Below, piece by piece: positions 59,386-64,000 of a DNA stretch of 64,000 bases; position 1 is the stretch's first letter; each line of letters begins with the position of its first letter. The DNA comes from Actinomucor elegans (taxonomy: Eukaryota > Mucoromycota > Mucoromycetes > Mucorales > Mucoraceae), in contig JAMSLZ010000010.1 of the NCBI GenBank assembly GCA_026027325.1, positions 1,116,001-1,180,000 of the forward strand, in the 5' to 3' direction. The translations under genes were made by a program, and so were the position numbers. Below the pieces are notes generated by a model that made no database searches, was not told the origin of the DNA, and worked only from the letters and a program-made list of their open reading frames with translations.

Positions 59386-62215
59386 CTACTCTTGTTTAAT
59401 TTGAAACAGTTTGACCTGTGTACCATTCCAAGGACCAAGGTCTTTCATGGAAGATACATAGTTCTGTCCCCACATCATACTACGAAACCAAATCACTAGT
59501 GCTTCCCCCCATTGGAATTTACGAATAAAGATAGCCTTGCAGTCTTCTGGCAAGACCGCCTCTATTTGAACGGCCTTTAAAAACTCCATCAGTTCTTCTA
59601 GACTCATACCTGCACTGCATTTCTCTTCAACTTGAGGCACTAGATGCTCAACAAGAGCCAAAACAGTGCGCAAAGGTAATTTGGGTTTCCAGTAACCCAT
59701 CCAGGCTTCATCAGGTATAAATCCGTTACGCGTTGGTCGGATATTGGTGGCTTGAGCAACCATAGTTTCACTTTGACTATCGTGACCAGTAGCAGTAGTG
59801 TCAATCGCTGGAGTAGCAGCCACTTGTGCGTAGCTCGGTTTTTCTAGTTCTTTATCTTTTGTTTCTTGTCCTGCTTGTTCTGTCTCTGAATTGTTTTTGA
59901 TATCTGTTTCTGGATCCTCTTGCGTAGGTGTTTTAGAAGACGCATCAACCGAAGTTCTACTTTCTCTCAGTAATCGTACTCGCTCTACTTCTGCTACAGC
60001 ACTAGTCAACGTCAGCTTATCCAACTTCTCAAAGTAATCATGATGCAACACAATAGCATATATCAAGTTGGGGTTATCTGCATATTGATAGTTGATGATA
60101 TTGTTGAATAGTTCCAGTAGATAACATGTTAGCTGGAAATTACTTTCATCTGCCATCAAAAAGGAAGGCGAAGACATAGAATGAAACAACGTCGTGAGTT
60201 TGGAAGCAGTAGTAACGCCAAGATGGATCAAATAAGGCGAAATATTGGACAGAGTAAGAATGAGTGCTGGGTACAAGGTAGCGAGTTTGCCTTGCGTTGT
60301 AGCAATCAATGAAAAAATGGACTATAGACAAACGAGTAAGTATCCAATTCAATAAACCTCGCTACTAAATGACATACAATGATTAAAAAGTCCGCATAGG
60401 TGCCATTAAAGGCATAGAGTCGAATGGATGCTGGCAGAGAAGAGTGTGTAGTGAATGGCTTGTTCAGTTTTGTGCTGTACTCTTTGCTTGATGACAATGT
60501 TTGAAGCATAAATGCGCACATACGGACAAGGCCAATTTGAGCTGTGATGGATGAATCAGTCTTCCAATACTTGCTAGTCTATTTTACTTACTGATTTTGT
60601 CTTTGTTATCGATAGCATGAAAAATCAAAACTATTGTCAAATCAAGTACACGATCTGTTTCTACAAGGTACTTTGTAAACCTCTACAAGGCAGATATCAA
60701 TGAAAAGAGCACTTCTCTGCTGATGAGTTCAACTTACTGAGTTTGTTTCAATGAGTCTCCAGCATAACATCATCACATCAATGAAACAGCCAACCCGCTT
60801 TGTGGAGCCAGGTAAATAGGTATTGACGGCTGTCATTGGATTGCTAAGCAGACGATAAATACCATTCATTAAAAACTCAAAATCTTGCTTTCTATGAAGC
60901 TTAGACATATAATGTCTAAATGCATTTTCCTCTAGTTTTGATGAATGCTGTTCTCCCGTAGCTGAAGGTGTGAATACTTCCAATTCTACGCTTGTTTTGG
61001 GAATCGCATCTGGATTCTCCAAAGTCAATACTTCTACTCGGGTAGGAAGATCGGTGTGGCTGGGACTTGTGGGTGAAGCCATTTGTTGGTCATGTTGACG
61101 CATCAAATTAGCTTGCTGAGGCGATCGATAATCCAACAAGATCAAGAGCGCTGTCAAACAAAATGTCACCAATTGCTCTCGAGGACCTGCTGCCACAACA
61201 TGATTGTAAGGGACCCAACCAGTGGGATCATAGTTACAAATGGTATTCATGAAGCTACATAGCATCACCAAGACGATTTTGCGCTCTGTCTTGACCGCTA
61301 CAAAACGTAGCCAGTGGTCTTCTCTCAGAAGTAGTTCGGCAGGTGGAACGTACATGGATTTAGAAAGCAATACGGTCAAGAGCCGCAATACCTCTGCACG
61401 GTTAGCTTCATTATCTCTGTAGGTCCCGATAGGGATCGTGGAACCGACACCGTTTTCCCAAATCGCATAATTGACTTTGGATTCTTTGGTAGCCAGTGAA
61501 ATGGGGATCGTAAATCCAGCTAAAAACAACGCTTGGATAGTTACTAGTAACAGAAATATTAGACATTGATGTCACTTCTTTTATCTACTCATCAACATAC
61601 AAGTCAAAAGTAGTTCACCACGGCAAGGTAAAATATCGTATTCAGGTTTATCGTCCGAGCTCTTTTTCTGCTTTTCAACTTGTCTTGGCGTCCAAAAGAA
61701 ATTTTCTTCCCATTCCATACAATCAGCACTTTCGAAAATAAAAGGTACAAGACGTGTCATGACGCGACAGCAGTTTAATAGCTGGTTAATAGAATATTGT
61801 TCTGAAGGAAAACTGGGCGCGTTTAATATCGATTTCATCTTTTCCAAAACCTACTAAAAGTGTTATTTTCTTTGTGCTTGCATATCATGACTGTGTATAT
61901 CTATACCTTATCAATTAGTATCTCAAAATTCTCCCGTGCTGTATCTCGAGTGCGTCGGATATCGTTGGCTCCAATCAATGAAAAGATATCATCAGCAGAT
62001 TCAGGCAAGTTCCAAAACTAGACAGTGTAAGCATAACTCTTTCATGGAACCTTTAAACTGTTACCTGTTCCCAGTATTCATTTTCTGTTACTGCAATATT
62101 CTACAAGTCCCTTATCAGCATAGAAAACACCAAACATGTAGTGGGATACTACCTTGTCTTCATATAACCGAAATACGTTCTTTCTGAACGCAAGTTTACT
62201 ATCGGCTGCTCCCAT
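59386..62215 (-). CDS. HID1: HID1 family (Golgi/dense-core vesicle trafficking) protein
   Basis: Eight exons: 62215-62153, 62100-62065, 62017-61907, 61850-61601, 61531-60738, 60682-60592, 60541-60378 and 60321-59386, giving 814 residues. The N-terminus MGAADSKLAFRKNVFRLYE is the family signature, with Gly2 suited to N-myristoylation. ENEYWEQFWNLPESADDIF, ENFEILIDKV and CMEWEENFFW then match HID1. Further conserved parts are GWVPYNHV and the C-terminal FIPDEAWMGYWKPKLPLRTVL and GEALVIWFRSMMWGQ. A low-complexity Glu/Asp/Thr region sits at about residues 625-690. HID1/DYM-related proteins act peripherally on Golgi membranes in vesicle sorting; fission yeast members bind the deubiquitinase Ubp5. 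The exon 5 acceptor is uncertain: 61531 (CCAAG) is preferred, because it gives SLFLAGFTIP, over the pyrimidine-rich site nearer 61521. Confidence 0.9.
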
Positions 62216-64000
62216 GATACGTTTAAACGGGAAAAGGACAGGAAAAGAAAAGCAAAGCAAAAAGCCCAAAATACAAACTAACGCGCGCTTTAAAAATTCA
62301 GCCACACTTGCAGGCGGTTTCACACTAAGCACTCTATCTAGGGTTTACGGTCCTCTATCTGTGTGAGCATCATTTCAAAAGCGCAGGCTCTCAATGCGGT
62401 CATGTTTCGAATTTTTTTTTAATTCGACATTGTTGTCTATGTTGATTACACAGCGCTAATCAGAGCTGAGGTTGGACCAGAATTGACCGAAAAAATCTAC
62501 AATAAAAGATCCAATGCTATACGAAATGCGTAGTATTGACCAGCAATTATAGGTAACTATAATCTATCCATACCGTTTTGATTGAATAAAGTTATTTTTT
62601 TCAAGTAAAAACAGCAACTCGTTTTGAATATAATTTACTTGTCCGATGCGACATTGGACCGAGATCAGTCAAGATCTACTTTGAAGATTTAGTCATATAA
62701 TGTGCATACTATTAACTGGTGAATAGAGATAAGAACTATATAGTCGCACTACCTTAATTAGATAATTATTCTAACAGATGTAACAGATCATTTCGCATAG
62801 GTAGGTGCCTGTCATATATGAGATTTGCAGTCTTTTCTCCTATAATATCGTATGTGTTAACATTTGTCTATTACAATATGTTATTGTATGGCTATACTAT
62901 AACTTAATTGGCTTATGTCATTACTATGCTATCGTGTGTCATACAAGAAACCTTATCTTATTAGTTAAACCAATGAATCCAACAACTCACTTGAATATGT
63001 AATATGTATTGTATGCGACACTAGGCTAGGATCATTGAAGAGAACTATAATTCTACCGGATTATACATATAAATCGAAATGGGTAACTTATTGCGCAGCC
63101 TTCAAGTCATAGCATATTCAATACATTTTGGTCAAGTAATAATAACAACTAATGCATCAGTCCATTCCAAACCTCTGCTAGCAATTATACATCGCATGAA
63201 CATGAAATCTACAGATTAACATAACAAAAAAAAAAAAAAAAAAAAAAAAAATCGCCTCCAATTTTAGAAACACCTTTCTTATTCTGGAGCCCGAAGACAC
63301 GATTCTCAAAGTATAACCTACTGATAGTGTAAAATGTGTATATTTTCGCGTACCCAATTGTATTTTGTTTTATGAGTTTTATTATATATACAATGCTTCG
63401 TGGTTAGCATTGCATTTCTGAATTTTCTAAAAGCTGCTTTTTAACAAATATAAATCCATTAATTTAAGAAATATGTGTATTCCCTTCACACTACTCGATG
63501 CTCCACTCAATCCATCATAACTTTTATTAAACTATTGTCTGTATATTGATTGCATTGTATCATAAAAAACTAGATCAAAGTTCAGGCACAATTTTTTTTA
63601 GAGTATACGCAGTGGTAGCGGCGATACTAGTTAATATATTTTATCCAATAGAAAGTGGATACTCCTTTGGCTGTTAAAAGGGTACGAGTATAATGAATTC
63701 TTTAAAGCATATGCTTGTGATACAATCTTATGAAAGGGTCCAGTTGTTTGTTTGGTTACCTGTGCTTCATAACATGAGAGTTATTTATGCGATATTATAA
63801 TCAAACAGAGATGCAGTTAAATGGTTTTCTGCTTGTCAAAGTTTCTAGAGCACTTCCGATTCCTGTCTTGAAGCTCTTTTTTTTTTTTTGCACATAGAAA
63901 CTAAAGACGACGCGGCAACATGCAATGAAATAACAGTAACCAACTCTTGGACTTTAGCTGAAATAGTGTAAATGAATAACGGGCTTTTAGGTAGTGTCAT
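62216..64000. other. Intergenic, AT-rich, with poly-A and dispersed repeat
   Basis: A reverse copy of the dispersed repeat extends over about 62595-62676 (CAGCAACTCGTTTTGAATAT and CGATGCGACATTGGACC). A poly-A run of about 26 (63225-63250) and a poly-T run near 63877-63890 are present. No gene was recognised; short frames such as 62805-63002 lack support. Confidence 0.45.

Noticed and set aside
1..64000. tRNA, rRNA and CRISPR
   Set aside because: Read for B-box-like GGTTCRANNCC and for direct repeats with spacers; no convincing tRNA fold or array found. A tRNAscan run would be decisive.

Overview
The window is nuclear DNA from an early-diverging filamentous fungus, most likely a member of the Mucorales (Mucoromycota). 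The evidence is AT-rich intergenic DNA, many short GT-AG introns of about 45-60 nt, and a gene set made of SET2, MED14, TOR, GTR1, STE12, UBP8, CYP51 and HID1 homologues. Species cannot be named from the sequence alone. All exon joins below were worked out by hand from reading frame, splice consensus and family alignment.

Layout: (1) 0-6 kb is gene-poor and holds four small genes, all on the minus strand, for secreted Pro/Gly-rich proteins with dibasic (KR) sites. (2) At 8.3-8.8 kb is the mitochondrial Fe-S assembly factor ISA1. (3) 11.3-17.9 kb is dense: GTR1 (Rag GTPase), a convergent FYR-domain nuclear protein and the H3K36 methyltransferase SET2. (4) 19-23.3 kb holds Mediator subunit MED14. 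(5) 24.2-28 kb holds a TVP38-like and a KCH1-like membrane protein. (6) 29.2-37.1 kb is the TOR kinase, with 15 exons. (7) 37-41 kb is almost empty, followed by a mitochondrial PPR protein. (8) 43-46 kb is intergenic and contains copies of a diverged dispersed repeat and an orphan exon-like fragment. (9) 46.4-54.1 kb holds STE12, a FAS1-domain secreted protein, a SWIB-domain protein and the SAGA deubiquitinase UBP8. (10) 54.7-57.5 kb holds a MaoC-type hydratase fragment and CYP51. (11) 58.9-62.2 kb holds an APQ12-like membrane protein and HID1. The rest is intergenic.

Functional themes: nutrient signalling to growth (GTR1 and TOR are about 18 kb apart), transcription and chromatin (FYR protein, SET2, MED14, STE12, SWIB, UBP8), membranes and trafficking (TVP38, KCH1, HID1, APQ12), sterol synthesis (CYP51) and mitochondria (ISA1, PPR). 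No operon-like logic is expected; gene pairs are mainly divergent or convergent with small gaps.

The most unusual elements are the secreted-protein cluster, a dispersed roughly 110-bp repeat family, X-box-like promoter motifs shared by SET2 and UBP8, an ATG-only first exon, a GC-AG intron, and gene fragments in intergenic DNA. No tRNA, rRNA, CRISPR array or intact transposon was recognised.
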